From positions 1-34,430 of the forward strand of contig JAHQWY010000003.1 in NCBI GenBank assembly GCA_029856445.1: a stretch of 34,430 nucleotides of DNA, read 5' to 3'. Made by a program: the position numbers and the translations under genes. Source of the DNA: Promethearchaeia archaeon (lineage in GTDB: Archaea > Asgardarchaeota > Lokiarchaeia > Sigyniarchaeales > SOKP01). The notes beneath the pieces are model-generated. The model ran no database searches, was not told where the DNA came from, and worked only from the letters and a program-made list of their open reading frames with translations. Positions within the stretch are counted from its first letter, which is position 1. Every line of letters starts with the position of its first letter. Positions 24,574 to 33,985 of this stretch are shown one piece after another.

Positions 24574-24758
24574 TATGATTCAATTACACCTTTAGATACA
24601 TTTAAAATTATTTCCATTTAATTTAGGAATTTTTATTAAAGGAATAATACGTCATCCTTTCTTTTTTTATTGCTCAATTATTTATTAAATCAAATGAGGA
24701 TCATTATTTTTAGGACTCAAGAAATTTTATTGGAAAAAACCTAAAAATAAGAGTTTAA

Positions 24759-24888
24759 TAGCGGGGGTTCGATTTGAACGAACGATCTCAGGGTTTCTCA
24801 ATGGAGTGGAAGTACCATTTATGAGCCCTGCGGCATAAACCAGGTTAGCCCACCATCCAGAATTTTTAGGTGACTAGCCCACCCCGCT
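24759..24888 (-). tRNA. Initiator tRNA-Met (CAU) with two introns
   Basis: The acceptor stem pairs AGCGGGG (24888-24882) with CCCCGCT (24766-24760), giving the A1-U72 pair typical of archaeal/eukaryotic initiator tRNA; discriminator A is at 24759. The anticodon stem CAGGG/CCCTG with three G-C pairs encloses CTCATAA, anticodon CAT. A 29-nt intron (24845-24873) splits the D loop after G15; its end repeats GGGCTA of the upstream exon. A 25-nt intron (24795-24819) lies at the canonical 37/38 site. Removing both leaves 76 nt. Exact splice points may shift by a base. Confidence 0.92.
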
Positions 24889-24908
24889 TTGAATAAATCT
24901 ATGAGATT

Positions 24909-24916
24909 ATTTTATA
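24909..24916 (-). promoter_or_regulatory. TATA box for initiator tRNA
   Basis: Reading the minus strand, CGGTATAAAAT places TATAAAAT 21-28 bases before the tRNA 5' end, a good archaeal TATA position. Confidence 0.5.
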
Positions 24917-25104
24917 CCGATATATACTAGTTTTATATATTGCAATATAAACCCCCATAATTAAATGTTTTACTTTTTACAAGTACTAAAGTTTAATTTT
25001 GAATTCTGAGGATAAAATTGCGTAAGATTATATTTTTTATGGAAAAAGTTTAACTTACTATTTTAATTACATAATAAAAGATTTATTAAGCTAATCAGAG
25101 AAAT

Positions 25105-26937
25105 ATGCCACTTTTAAATTCACCATTTATTGAATTTTTGCTCAATCCTTGGTTTCTCTTATCTCTATTCTTTTGGCTAATTGTCTTAGCATTAGTTTAT
25201 TTATTAAGAAATAAAAAAGAAGCTGCGTATTTATTCTTCCCATTGTTAGCAATGTTCAAAACTAAAAAATTAAATAATTTCTTAAGAAAGATTTCTAGAA
25301 AAGTACCAAAATTTTGGAAAATTTTTTGGACAATAGGTATCTTCATCTCATTTGGATTTGTCATTTTTGCATTTTATTTCTTTTTTACAAATTTTATTAA
25401 CCTACTTGTAAATCCCAGAATAGAACAAGCAGTATTACCTCTTATTCCTGGCGTAACAATAGATTTACCCTTATTTTTTTACTTAATTCTTCCTTTATTA
25501 TTCATTGTAACTACTCATGAATTTGCTCATGGAATCGCAGCGAGTGCAGACGGACTAGATATTAAATCTACAGGAGTCCTTGGAGCGGGTATTTTCTACA
25601 TAATTGCTTTTGGTGCTTTTGTTGAAGTTGATGAGAGAATTGTAAATTCAAATAAGGTTAACAGGTATACCCGGTTAAGAATTGCGGCAGCAGGAACTTA
25701 TGTTAACGGAATTACGGCAGTTGTTGCTTTTATTTTGCTATTATGTTTCCCTTTGATGATAGCACCATGGTATCGTCAAGTAACACAAGTTAATACTGTA
25801 TTAAAAGAGGATGAAGGCGGATTTAATTATGGGAACATCACCAGGGGAGATGCCATAATTGCTATTAAAAAGAGTGGTACTACTGATGAGAATTACGTAT
25901 CTCTTGATGAATTAAAAGGAGTTTCCTTAAGTAGTATTTTAAACAACAAATCGACATTAGAGTGTGCAATTAATGATAGTTTAACACTAAAGATTTATGA
26001 TCCCTCTTTAGATGCTTTTTTAGAAAAAAATATTACTTTAGGACCACGTTATTATATAGGCCTTAGATATGAATATACCTCTGATGGACTTGGTTTAAAA
26101 ATAAATAAAGTTCTTTCTTTAAGTGAAGGTGGAAACAATTTTGGTAATATTTCAGAAGGATTAACTGTGATAAAAATTAATGGAATTCCTATAAATGTTT
26201 CAAATGGAGACACATTAGAGAGAGTTTATACTTCCTCTTTTCAAAATGGTATGATTCTAAATAACATTAATTTTAGTACCGATTCAGCTAATTATACTTT
26301 AGATCTTAGGATCGATGGAGTCATAATTGGAATATATAGTAATTCATATTTTATGTATAAGAATGGTATAGCCAAATTCTTCACAAGTTTTTGGCCAGAA
26401 TTTCTATTAAGAGAACTATCATGGCTTTTTTTAATTGCCTTTAGTATTACTTTATTCAATATGCTCCCTTTACCTATATTTGATGGGGATAGGATGGTTA
26501 AAGAATTAATTAATTGGGGTATAGGAGAAAATTACAAATCATTGAAGAAAAAGAAAGATAAATTTTATTTTAAAAAGGAAGATAAAAATTATGAGTTATC
26601 AGAATATCGAGTTGAAAAAATTAACTCTATTGAAATTATTATGAAGGATCCATTAAGATCTATTGAACCAAGTACAATTAGACTTTCAGAAGATAATTAT
26701 CAAATTATTGATAAAATTGGGGATGGATTTAAGGATACTGTTTTATTGAACCTCCCTGAAAAAACAGAGTTAACGGAAAATTCGGTAGTTGAAATTTCTT
26801 ATGAACATTACTATGATGAGAAGAAGAAGATAAAGAATTTAATTCTAAATACACTAAGATTTATTACCATATTTATTATCCTCGGAAATTTCATTTTATC
26901 ATTTATTAAATTTGGTGGATTAATCTTTTGGATGTAA
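25105..26937 (+). CDS. Site-2 protease family intramembrane metalloprotease (M50)
   Basis: A 610-residue membrane protein. Hydrophobic segments lie near 17-34, 72-100, 121-137, 156-175, 193-218, 420-455 and 580-605. The zinc motif HEFAH (138-142) is in TTHEFAHGIAASADG, and the third ligand is in NMLPLPIFDGDRM (about 452-464), the S2P NxxPxPxxDG. Between them is a long extracytoplasmic insert of about 200 residues that reads as two PDZ-like units (NYGNITRGDAIIAIK and NFGNISEGLTVIKING). Another soluble insert (about 470-575) precedes the last helix. Such enzymes cleave transmembrane regulators; the substrate is unknown. Confidence 0.93.
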   Translation: MPLLNSPFIEFLLNPWFLLSLFFWLIVLALVYLLRNKKEAAYLFFPLLAMFKTKKLNNFLRKISRKVPKFWKIFWTIGIFISFGFVIFAFYFFFTNFINLLVNPRIEQAVLPLIPGVTIDLPLFFYLILPLLFIVTTHEFAHGIAASADGLDIKSTGVLGAGIFYIIAFGAFVEVDERIVNSNKVNRYTRLRIAAAGTYVNGITAVVAFILLLCFPLMIAPWYRQVTQVNTVLKEDEGGFNYGNITRGDAIIAIKKSGTTDENYVSLDELKGVSLSSILNNKSTLECAINDSLTLKIYDPSLDAFLEKNITLGPRYYIGLRYEYTSDGLGLKINKVLSLSEGGNNFGNISEGLTVIKINGIPINVSNGDTLERVYTSSFQNGMILNNINFSTDSANYTLDLRIDGVIIGIYSNSYFMYKNGIAKFFTSFWPEFLLRELSWLFLIAFSITLFNMLPLPIFDGDRMVKELINWGIGENYKSLKKKKDKFYFKKEDKNYELSEYRVEKINSIEIIMKDPLRSIEPSTIRLSEDNYQIIDKIGDGFKDTVLLNLPEKTELTENSVVEISYEHYYDEKKKIKNLILNTLRFITIFIILGNFILSFIKFGGLIFWM

Positions 26938-26967
26938 TAAAATAAATTTATCTTTTAATTGGTATTA

Positions 26968-27942
26968 ATGATTAATTACAATATTTTCTTGAAGAAAGGT
27001 AAATGTTCTTATTGCGAAAACTCAATTGTAATTGAGAGAAGATATTCAGGTGAAAACCTCTGCCCGAACTGTTTTGAGAAAAACATTGAAAAAACAATTT
27101 ATAAGACCATTTCAAAATATGGAATGTTAAAGCCTGATGATAAGATTATAGTAGCACTTTCAGGAGGTAAGGATTCATATACTCTTTTATATAATCTCAC
27201 TATGATTCAAAAAAACCTATACCATCCAAATAAGCTCATAGCATTAACAATAGACGAGGGTATAAAAGATTACCGAGAAAATAGCATTAAAAATGCGATT
27301 GAATTATGTAGAGAACTAAATGTTGAGCATCATATCATCACTTTTAAAGAAAAATTTGGTTTAACCTTAGATGAGATCATCAGGAAAAAAAACCAACTGC
27401 CTGATTACAAATATGCCTGTAATTATTGCGCAACAATAAGGAGGAGATTATTAAATGATGGAGCTAAAGAATTTGGAGGCACTATCTTAGCTATGGGACA
27501 TAACCTTACAGATATAGCAGAAACTTATCTTATGAATATTCTATACAAGCGTTTTCACTTAATAGCAAATCAGTATTTATATAGGAAAGAAAATTCAAAA
27601 TTAAGTCGGTTTTTTGTTAAAAAAATTACTCCATTAATGAGAATTCCTGAAGAAGAGATATTCTTATATGTAAATATTAAAAATTTCAATTATTACCCTT
27701 CACATTGCCCCTATAGAGAAAAAGATCCAATATTGAGAAAAAGGGTTTTGAATTTCATTCAAAAATGTAAAAATTCCAGCCCAGAAATAGAATTTAATTT
27801 ACTCAATGGTTTTTTAGAACTTTCAGCTATTCTATATAACTATAATAAGAAATTAGAATATCAAACATGTCAGTCATGTGGATACCCATGTACAAATACT
27901 TCTATCTGCACTTTTTGTAGTTTTTTAAAAGAGTTGAATTAA
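26968..27942 (+). CDS. tRNA 2-thiolation protein (TtcA/TtuA/Ncs6 family)
   Basis: A 324-residue PP-loop adenylating enzyme that thiolates tRNA. An N-terminal zinc finger CSYC...CPNC (13-35) precedes the PP-loop SGGKDS (65-70). The CNYC pair (151-154) and a later Cys in SHCPYREKDP supply the catalytic or [4Fe-4S] cysteines. A C-terminal zinc finger CQSCGYPCTNTSICTFC closes the protein, typical of the TtuA/Ncs6 branch. Targets could be U34 or position 54 of tRNA. ATG 26968 is chosen over an in-frame TTG at 26959. Its stop overlaps that of convergent Get3 by 4 bases. Confidence 0.93.
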   Translation: MINYNIFLKKGKCSYCENSIVIERRYSGENLCPNCFEKNIEKTIYKTISKYGMLKPDDKIIVALSGGKDSYTLLYNLTMIQKNLYHPNKLIALTIDEGIKDYRENSIKNAIELCRELNVEHHIITFKEKFGLTLDEIIRKKNQLPDYKYACNYCATIRRRLLNDGAKEFGGTILAMGHNLTDIAETYLMNILYKRFHLIANQYLYRKENSKLSRFFVKKITPLMRIPEEEIFLYVNIKNFNYYPSHCPYREKDPILRKRVLNFIQKCKNSSPEIEFNLLNGFLELSAILYNYNKKLEYQTCQSCGYPCTNTSICTFCSFLKELN

Positions 27943-28931
27943 TAGGATTTTTCTATTAAAAATTCTCCCATTTCTTTAAGTTTATCATATTCTCTTATTT
28001 CTTCTTTGAATAACGGTACTTCAATTAGATTCTTATGCAATTTCTCACTAAATATTTCTCTTATTTTTATCAAATTTTTTTCTTGCATTTTTCGTCTTGC
28101 CTTACAGAACTCACATAGTTCAGTTGGATCTTGGTATAATTGATTCACTACAATATTAGAGACAGAAATGTTATTTTTAATTAATTCATTTAGCAAACGT
28201 CCAGTTTCAGTAATAGCCATTTCTTCAGGGATCATTACAATTACAAATGAATTTTTGACGGGATTTGTAAGATCCTCTCTTGCATTTAAAATAGATTCAT
28301 TTAATCTTTCTAAAATTTCTAAAGAATCATCTTTTTTTTTTTCTTCACGAGAAAATAGTCTTTTTACTGCCCCAAACATGTTACCTATTTTTATTCTCAT
28401 TTTTATTAATTTTCCTATCCATCCAGATAGAGTTTCTGGTAAGCTTAGAAATCTTAGGGTATGGCCTGTGGGAGCAGTATCAAATATAATTAAATCATAA
28501 TCGTGGTCTGTTTCAACGAATTCTAATATTTTCCCAAAAGCTAAAGCCTCATCAATTCCAGGCGGTGTCATCGAAGCTAATTCTTCCATATCCCCAAAAA
28601 GTGGCACATTTTCCATTAACCCAGACATGCCCATTTCTTCCATTGGATTTATATTAGTTATTCCCCTAAATTCTGCCATATTTGCCTTAGGATTTATCTC
28701 TAAAGCAGTAAGATTTTCTATTCCTTCAATATGAGTAGGTACACCTGGTAATAATTCTACACCTAAACTATCTCCCAAAGAATGAGCAGGATCGGTACTT
28801 ATAATCAATGTATTTCTTCCGTGTTCTGCTGCCCAAATTGCCGAACTTGCAGCACAACTAGTTTTTCCTACTCCTCCTTTACCTCCAAACATGATCATTT
28901 TTAAATTTAATAAAAGATTCTTTAACTGCAT
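27939..28931 (-). CDS. get3: Get3/ArsA-type ATPase
   Basis: A 330-residue deviant-Walker-A ATPase. The P-loop is GGKGGVGKT (16-24), switch I is STDPAHSLGD (45-54), switch II is DTAPTGHTLRFLSLP and the A-loop region is near NQLYQDP. The zinc-type CxxC of Get3 is present (CEFCKARRKMQ). A methionine-bearing groove segment ENVPLFGDMEELASMTPPGIDEALAF fits the tail-anchored substrate site. It is single-domain, like archaeal Get3, unlike tandem bacterial ArsA. Likely role is targeting tail-anchored membrane proteins. It lies 66 bases downstream of aRF1. Confidence 0.95.
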   Translation of the reverse strand: MQLKNLLLNLKMIMFGGKGGVGKTSCAASSAIWAAEHGRNTLIISTDPAHSLGDSLGVELLPGVPTHIEGIENLTALEINPKANMAEFRGITNINPMEEMGMSGLMENVPLFGDMEELASMTPPGIDEALAFGKILEFVETDHDYDLIIFDTAPTGHTLRFLSLPETLSGWIGKLIKMRIKIGNMFGAVKRLFSREEKKKDDSLEILERLNESILNAREDLTNPVKNSFVIVMIPEEMAITETGRLLNELIKNNISVSNIVVNQLYQDPTELCEFCKARRKMQEKNLIKIREIFSEKLHKNLIEVPLFKEEIREYDKLKEMGEFLIEKSY

Positions 28932-28997
28932 CTTTGAAATTACACCTGTTTAGTTATTTTAAAATTTAGAATTAAGTTTAATTTAATTTTGTTAATT

Positions 28998-30278
28998 TTA
29001 ATAGTCAATTTTATACCTAAGAATACCAGCTATTCCACCAAAAGTACTATACAACATTTCACCCTCTTCTGTTTCAGTTGATAAAATTTCTACATTTGTA
29101 CCAGTTGATTCAGCTATTTCTCCAAGTTCTTCAATTAATGAATTAATTTCAATAATTCTAAATGAATTTGAATTACATTGTGGGCAGCTTTCTTCTTGAA
29201 TATCTCCACTAAATTTTTCTAATAAATTTTCCGTTATAGTTCTATTTTCAGTATAATCGCAATTTGAACATCCTAATTTGACTATATGGGTTTCTAGCTT
29301 TTCAGAAAGCAGGAGCATATCAACAGCGCCGTAATTTAATGCTCTTTGTATTTCTTCTAACCCATAAGTTGCTAATCCTGTATCATTAGAAATCTCCTTC
29401 ATAAAACGTTGCATAGCTTCTTTTTCACGAATATATTTAACATTTTCGATTTGATCCTTAACTTTTTCTATTAAAGCACGAATTCCTTCAACACCACCAT
29501 ACCCGATATCTACAACATCAAAAATTTTATCCTGTAATCTATAATCTAGACTCTCATCCTTTACAAATTTTTCTTTTGAGGGTCCTGGACCTCCCACAAA
29601 AATACCCTTTAAATCTTCAATTTGTAAAAATACTTCATTTACAGTTTCAGAAATTCGTCGATAGAAAGCAATTTCTGCTTCTTGATTTAATCTTTCAAAT
29701 CTTCGCTGTGATTGCCCACCTGCTGAATGTTTAGAATGAATACCTGAAGTAAATTCTTTTATAACTTCGACTTTATTGCCTTTAATATAACCAACAGCAG
29801 ATTCTTTTCTTCCAATTACTAACAAACCATAAGTCTCAGTAGGTGTAAGCATATCCTCTAAAGGCCATAACAAAAATTCACTCGCACAGTGATATCTAAA
29901 TGTGGTAATTCTATCAGGAGGTTCAATAATTGTTAGTTCATTTCTTTCCGTTCCAGGAGTATTATTTTGAGGTATTGCACCAGAAAACATAACCAAACCA
30001 TTATCAGGTGCTTCCTTTATGTTTTTTAATTGTCCTAAGAGACTATTAATACTATCAAGTACATTCTTTCTGGTTAATTTTGATTTGATATTTTGACTTT
30101 CACTAATTTCGTTCTTTAAATAATTTGTAACATCAGAAATTTTTTTATCATGAGGAATATACAACGAAATTAATTCAGTATGAAATCCCCTTTTATTCCT
30201 AAGTTCATCTAATTTCTGTTTCATTTTATAAATCTGTAAATCATTTGATTTCTTTTTTTCTACTGCACTCATATCCAT
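28998..30278 (-). CDS. prf1: Peptide chain release factor aRF1 (eRF1-like)
   Basis: A 426-residue class-1 release factor. Domain 1 carries NIKS (63-66) and YxCxxxF (129-135) for stop-codon reading. Domain 2 carries GGQ (187-189) in HSAGGQSQRRFERL for peptidyl-tRNA hydrolysis. Domain 3 has the zinc-type cysteines CSNCDY...CPQC, a minidomain kept in archaea. All three stop codons are expected to be read. It is divergent from phosphopantothenate synthetase with 89 bases between. Confidence 0.97.
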   Translation of the reverse strand: MDMSAVEKKKSNDLQIYKMKQKLDELRNKRGFHTELISLYIPHDKKISDVTNYLKNEISESQNIKSKLTRKNVLDSINSLLGQLKNIKEAPDNGLVMFSGAIPQNNTPGTERNELTIIEPPDRITTFRYHCASEFLLWPLEDMLTPTETYGLLVIGRKESAVGYIKGNKVEVIKEFTSGIHSKHSAGGQSQRRFERLNQEAEIAFYRRISETVNEVFLQIEDLKGIFVGGPGPSKEKFVKDESLDYRLQDKIFDVVDIGYGGVEGIRALIEKVKDQIENVKYIREKEAMQRFMKEISNDTGLATYGLEEIQRALNYGAVDMLLLSEKLETHIVKLGCSNCDYTENRTITENLLEKFSGDIQEESCPQCNSNSFRIIEINSLIEELGEIAESTGTNVEILSTETEEGEMLYSTFGGIAGILRYKIDY

Positions 30279-30331
30279 CTACTAAGATTACAAATTATAC
30301 AAAAAATTAATATTTTTTCTTTATACCAATC

Positions 30332-30339
30332 TATATAAA
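30332..30339 (+). promoter_or_regulatory. TATA box for phosphopantothenate synthetase
   Basis: TATATAAA lies 29-36 bases before ATG 30368, so the transcript would be leaderless or nearly so; no Shine-Dalgarno site is visible. Confidence 0.45.
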
Positions 30340-30367
30340 GAACTGTATTTAATACATGTGAAAAAAT

Positions 30368-31165
30368 ATGACTCTGAATGAAAATCAAAACAATGGAATC
30401 CCTGAAACACACCCACGATATCAAAGTCTAAAATTTCGACATAAGATAATCGATGGTATGAAAAAATTAGTTGTAGCTGAGGCTGGATTGATAGCTCATG
30501 GTAGAGGTGAATGTTTTGATTATATTTTAGGTGAAAAAACAACTAAAACCGCAAGATATGCAATAAGAGCCGCTGTGGCAGCATTATTATTAGCTAAGAA
30601 ACCAGTGATTAGTGTAAACGGTAATGTGGCTGCTTTAGTCCCCAATGAACTGGTAACTTTATCAAAATTATTAAACATCCCTCTTGAAATCAATTTATTT
30701 TACCATAAGGAAGGACGAATAAAAGCAATAACGGATGTTTTAACAAAAGCTGGAGCTACCGATATCAAAGGAATCAATGAAGATAAAATGGTTGAGCTTG
30801 AGGGACTTGAAAGTAATAGAAGAAAAGTAGAATTAATCGCTAAGGCAGATATTGTTATGGTTCCTTTAGAAGATGGTGATCGTACGGAAGCTCTAAAAAA
30901 GCTTAATAAAAAAGTAATAGCCGTCGATTTAAATCCTTTAAGCAGAACTGCTCTTTGGGCTGACATTACAATCGTTGATAATATCGTAAGAGTTATACCT
31001 GAAATGATAGAAATCTCAAAAGAATTAAAGAAATTAAATAAGGCTGAATTAAACTATATTCTGGAAAAATTTGACAATAAATTGAATATTCAAAAAACAC
31101 TGGATTTAATAATCGATTATATTAAAGAACAAAAAAAGATAGCATTCAACATCCAAAAGAAATGA
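30368..31165 (+). CDS. 4-phosphopantoate--beta-alanine ligase (phosphopantothenate synthetase)
   Basis: A 265-residue archaeal enzyme (COG1701/DUF137) joining 4-phosphopantoate and beta-alanine, the step after pantoate kinase. The family's marks are clear: IPETHPRYQSLKFRHKIIDGM, AGLIAHGRGECFDYILGEKTTKTA, AAVAALLLAKKPVISVNGNVAALVP, EINLFYHKEGR, VMVPLEDGDRTEALKKL and VIAVDLNPLSRTA. The order of motifs and length are typical. The archaeal route replaces the bacterial pantothenate synthetase/pantothenate kinase order. Confidence 0.95.
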   Translation: MTLNENQNNGIPETHPRYQSLKFRHKIIDGMKKLVVAEAGLIAHGRGECFDYILGEKTTKTARYAIRAAVAALLLAKKPVISVNGNVAALVPNELVTLSKLLNIPLEINLFYHKEGRIKAITDVLTKAGATDIKGINEDKMVELEGLESNRRKVELIAKADIVMVPLEDGDRTEALKKLNKKVIAVDLNPLSRTALWADITIVDNIVRVIPEMIEISKELKKLNKAELNYILEKFDNKLNIQKTLDLIIDYIKEQKKIAFNIQKK

Positions 31166-31271
31166 ATTTATGAATTCTCTGTATACATAAAAACTTAAAA
31201 GTTTCAAATATTATAACATATATATTAACAATGCCGTTTTTGAGTTACTCATCTTTTGAGCAAGCTAAGCA

Positions 31272-31802
31272 ATGACTACTAATAAAGATATAAAGATAAG
31301 TACTTTTACCGATACTAATAATCAAAAAATTATTATAAAGAGATGTAACTTGGATGATTTAGATGGAGTTATAAAAGTAAATGAAGAGGAACTTCCAGAA
31401 GATTATCCCTACTTCTTTTATAAGAGCATACTTGATAATTACCCCGAATCTTTTTTAATAGCTCAAAATAGTTTCGGAAAAATTATTGGTTACATTATGT
31501 GGAGGGTAGAAAAGACTCCTTCAATAGATAGTTTACGGTATGTCAATACGGGTCACCTTGTATCGATTGCGGTCTCACAAGGATATAGAAAGAAAGGAAT
31601 AGCAAAAAGTTTATTAACAAATAGCATGAATGCAATAAAAAAGTATAAGATTCATGAATATGTTTTAGAGGTAAGGGTTTCAAATTATAATGCAATTAAG
31701 CTGTATGAGCAATTCAACTTCAAAATCTCGAATATTAAGAAAAATTATTATCGAGATGGAGAAAATGCTTACTACATGACCCTAAAAGCAAAAAAACGTT
31801 AA
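31272..31802 (+). CDS. GNAT N-acetyltransferase, RimI/Ard1-like
   Basis: A 176-residue acetyltransferase. After a variable N-terminus (1-17), the GNAT fold follows: IIIKRCNLDDLDGVIKVNEEELPEDYP, GYIMWRV, LVSIAVSQGYRKKGIAKSLL (the acetyl-CoA loop Q-x-x-x-K-G-I-A) and EYVLEVRVSNYNAIKLYEQFNFKI, which holds the RimI/NatA signature VRxSNxxAIxLYxxxGF. Archaeal members acetylate protein N-termini. The convergent PanE gene overlaps its 3' end by 4 bases. Confidence 0.93.
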   Translation: MTTNKDIKISTFTDTNNQKIIIKRCNLDDLDGVIKVNEEELPEDYPYFFYKSILDNYPESFLIAQNSFGKIIGYIMWRVEKTPSIDSLRYVNTGHLVSIAVSQGYRKKGIAKSLLTNSMNAIKKYKIHEYVLEVRVSNYNAIKLYEQFNFKISNIKKNYYRDGENAYYMTLKAKKR

Positions 31803-32806
31803 ATTAATGAAGCTTCTAACCCTTTAATTAAATGAGTTAATAATTCATTTATGGGTGTCTTAATGCCTAATTCTTTTGCATAAATTAAGACCCTACCATT
31901 AATAAAATCAATCTCAGTGACCGTCCTATTTAAAATATCCTGTAGCATCGAATTCTTATTTTTTGATGTTTTTTTTGCTACATCATAAGTTTCAGCTATA
32001 AAATCTTTATTGGATAGCTTGATTTCCTTCAATTTTGCCACTTCAACTGCTTCTTCAACGGCTTCAGCCATCAATTGCTTTAATCCTTCCGATTCTAATA
32101 ATTGACCATTAGTTAAATTAGTTAAAGCCCCAAAAGCATTAATTCCTATATTTACAAAAACTTTCTCCCAAGATTCCTTATTTATATCTTTAGCAATTTG
32201 AGTCTTTAAACCCGCTAAATGGAGAAGCTCTTTTAAAAGATTCAAATCTTCATTTGCTTTGGTTAAATCAACATGATTATTATTGATATCTTCTAGAAAT
32301 GGAAAACCAATTTTTGTAAATCCATCTCCAGTGTGAATTAAATTACCTGGGGATTCCAAAAATGCCCCATTTGAAGTTACAATCCTTATTATCTTTGATT
32401 TCGGTATATAATTACTAATAATCTCTTCATTTCCAATCCCATTCTGTAAAATAACAAACCAGTCACTTACATCAATAAGTTTTTCATATTGGAGCACAGC
32501 TTTTTCCATATCATATGTCTTTGTAGTAAGAAAAATGTAATCAAATCTAAAATATTTATCCATTTTCAATTTTTCTTCTAGAATTTTCTCGTTTTCATAT
32601 GCGAGAATATCATTAATTTCTTTTACATCTTGATTCTTCTTAATTTTTAATCCTTTTTTGTCAATAGCTTCCTTATGTTCTCTCTGGCAGAAAAATATTA
32701 CTTCTAAATCATAGATTTCAGATTTAATATTTGCTAAATACCCGCCAAATAAACTACCTATGGAACCAGCTCCAATAAATCCGATCCTTATCTTTTTCCT
32801 TCCCAA
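31799..32806 (-). CDS. panE: 2-dehydropantoate 2-reductase (ketopantoate reductase)
   Basis: A 335-residue NAD(P)H-dependent enzyme making pantoate for CoA. The N-terminal Rossmann loop is IGFIGAGSIGSLFGGYLA (about 7-24). TKTYDMEKA and LQNGIGNEE are family positions, and the C-terminal helical domain has KESWEKVFVNIGINAFGALTNLTNG with the catalytic Lys and Asn. Pantoate kinase and phosphopantothenate synthetase in this window carry out the next two steps. It is 56 bases downstream of the DUF72 gene on the same strand. Confidence 0.94.
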   Translation of the reverse strand: MGRKKIRIGFIGAGSIGSLFGGYLANIKSEIYDLEVIFFCQREHKEAIDKKGLKIKKNQDVKEINDILAYENEKILEEKLKMDKYFRFDYIFLTTKTYDMEKAVLQYEKLIDVSDWFVILQNGIGNEEIISNYIPKSKIIRIVTSNGAFLESPGNLIHTGDGFTKIGFPFLEDINNNHVDLTKANEDLNLLKELLHLAGLKTQIAKDINKESWEKVFVNIGINAFGALTNLTNGQLLESEGLKQLMAEAVEEAVEVAKLKEIKLSNKDFIAETYDVAKKTSKNKNSMLQDILNRTVTEIDFINGRVLIYAKELGIKTPINELLTHLIKGLEASLI

Positions 32807-32862
32807 GTTCCTTCAAAAACCCTAAAATAAATAAAAATATTCTTATCTCAGTTCTATCTAAT

Positions 32863-33732
32863 TTATTTTAAAAACTTATCTAAATCTGTTTGACCTTTGG
32901 AATATTCGCCAGTTTTTTTCTTAAGATCCAAAAGACTTACATTTTCCGGTGAATTCTTTGGCTGCAGTGTTAATTCTTTCATTAACATTAAAGAATTTTT
33001 TGCTGCATATCCAGAAAAATGATTATTAAAATAAATCCCTATTCTCTCCACTTTTGGTATTATTTTACGTATTGATTGTGCAAATCTTTTTATTTCATCT
33101 TCCTTAAAAAAATAATCAAACCATATTTTTTTTCCAAATCCATGAAACCTTACATATGCCAAATTTGAATTTGTTACATCCATCCTGGGAGGTAATAAAG
33201 GCTCGACAACAGCACAATATGTCAAGGACTTATCTTTCAAGTAGTTAAACACCTCATCATCCATCCATGATTTATGTCTAAACTCTACGGCTAAGTAATA
33301 CTTTTCGTCTTTAAGCTCTGTTGGCCAATTATCTACAAATTCTTTTAAATTACTAAAATGGTCCTTTTTATTAAATGAAGGTGGTAATTGTATCAGAAAT
33401 GATAATAATTTTTTAGCATTAATTAGAGGTTCCATTGAATTTAAATAATGATATAATTCATTCGAGCACAATTCAATATCTAATTTATACTCATGTGTAA
33501 TTTTCTGGGGTATTTTTGCTGAAAAGATAAAATTACTTGGCGTTTTATCTACCCAATTTTGAACAACTCCCCTTGGTGGTATATTATAAAATGTAGTATT
33601 AATCTCATTTGTATAAAAAACTTCAGAATAAAATAAGAGAAAATCCTCTTGTCTTAAGCTTTTTGGATAGAAATTACCAATCCATTCATCATAACCCCAT
33701 CCAGATGTACCGATCAAAACCTTGCTTTCCAT
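32863..33732 (-). CDS. DUF72 (YecE-like) TIM-barrel protein
   Basis: A 289-residue member of the DUF72 family. The start KVLIGTSGWGYDEWIGNFYPKSL is diagnostic, followed by FYSEVFYTNEINTTFYNIPP, FIFSAKIPQKITHE, LAVEFRHKSWMDDEVF and YVRFHGFGKKIWFDYFF. The fold is a TIM barrel; the biochemical role is not known. The gene is the last protein-coding gene before the structured RNA and the 23S rRNA. Confidence 0.93.
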   Translation of the reverse strand: MESKVLIGTSGWGYDEWIGNFYPKSLRQEDFLLFYSEVFYTNEINTTFYNIPPRGVVQNWVDKTPSNFIFSAKIPQKITHEYKLDIELCSNELYHYLNSMEPLINAKKLLSFLIQLPPSFNKKDHFSNLKEFVDNWPTELKDEKYYLAVEFRHKSWMDDEVFNYLKDKSLTYCAVVEPLLPPRMDVTNSNLAYVRFHGFGKKIWFDYFFKEDEIKRFAQSIRKIIPKVERIGIYFNNHFSGYAAKNSLMLMKELTLQPKNSPENVSLLDLKKKTGEYSKGQTDLDKFLK

Positions 33733-33985
33733 AGTTAACTCTCTATTTTTTTACGATTTCTTTAAATCATCATTTCTCATTGCTAATAATTACTTACATT
33801 CGTATTTAAACTTTAAAATTCACTTAGTTTTCTGATTTTATTTAAGTTTTATTTTGATAGTAATAATCATTAATTCATTAATTATTAAATCTCAAAGGCT
33901 CTAATTTATCTATTAAATTTTATGAATTCTGACCATAAAATTTTTAACCAAGGATTTATTCTTATATTTCGTCGATTGTATTTTT

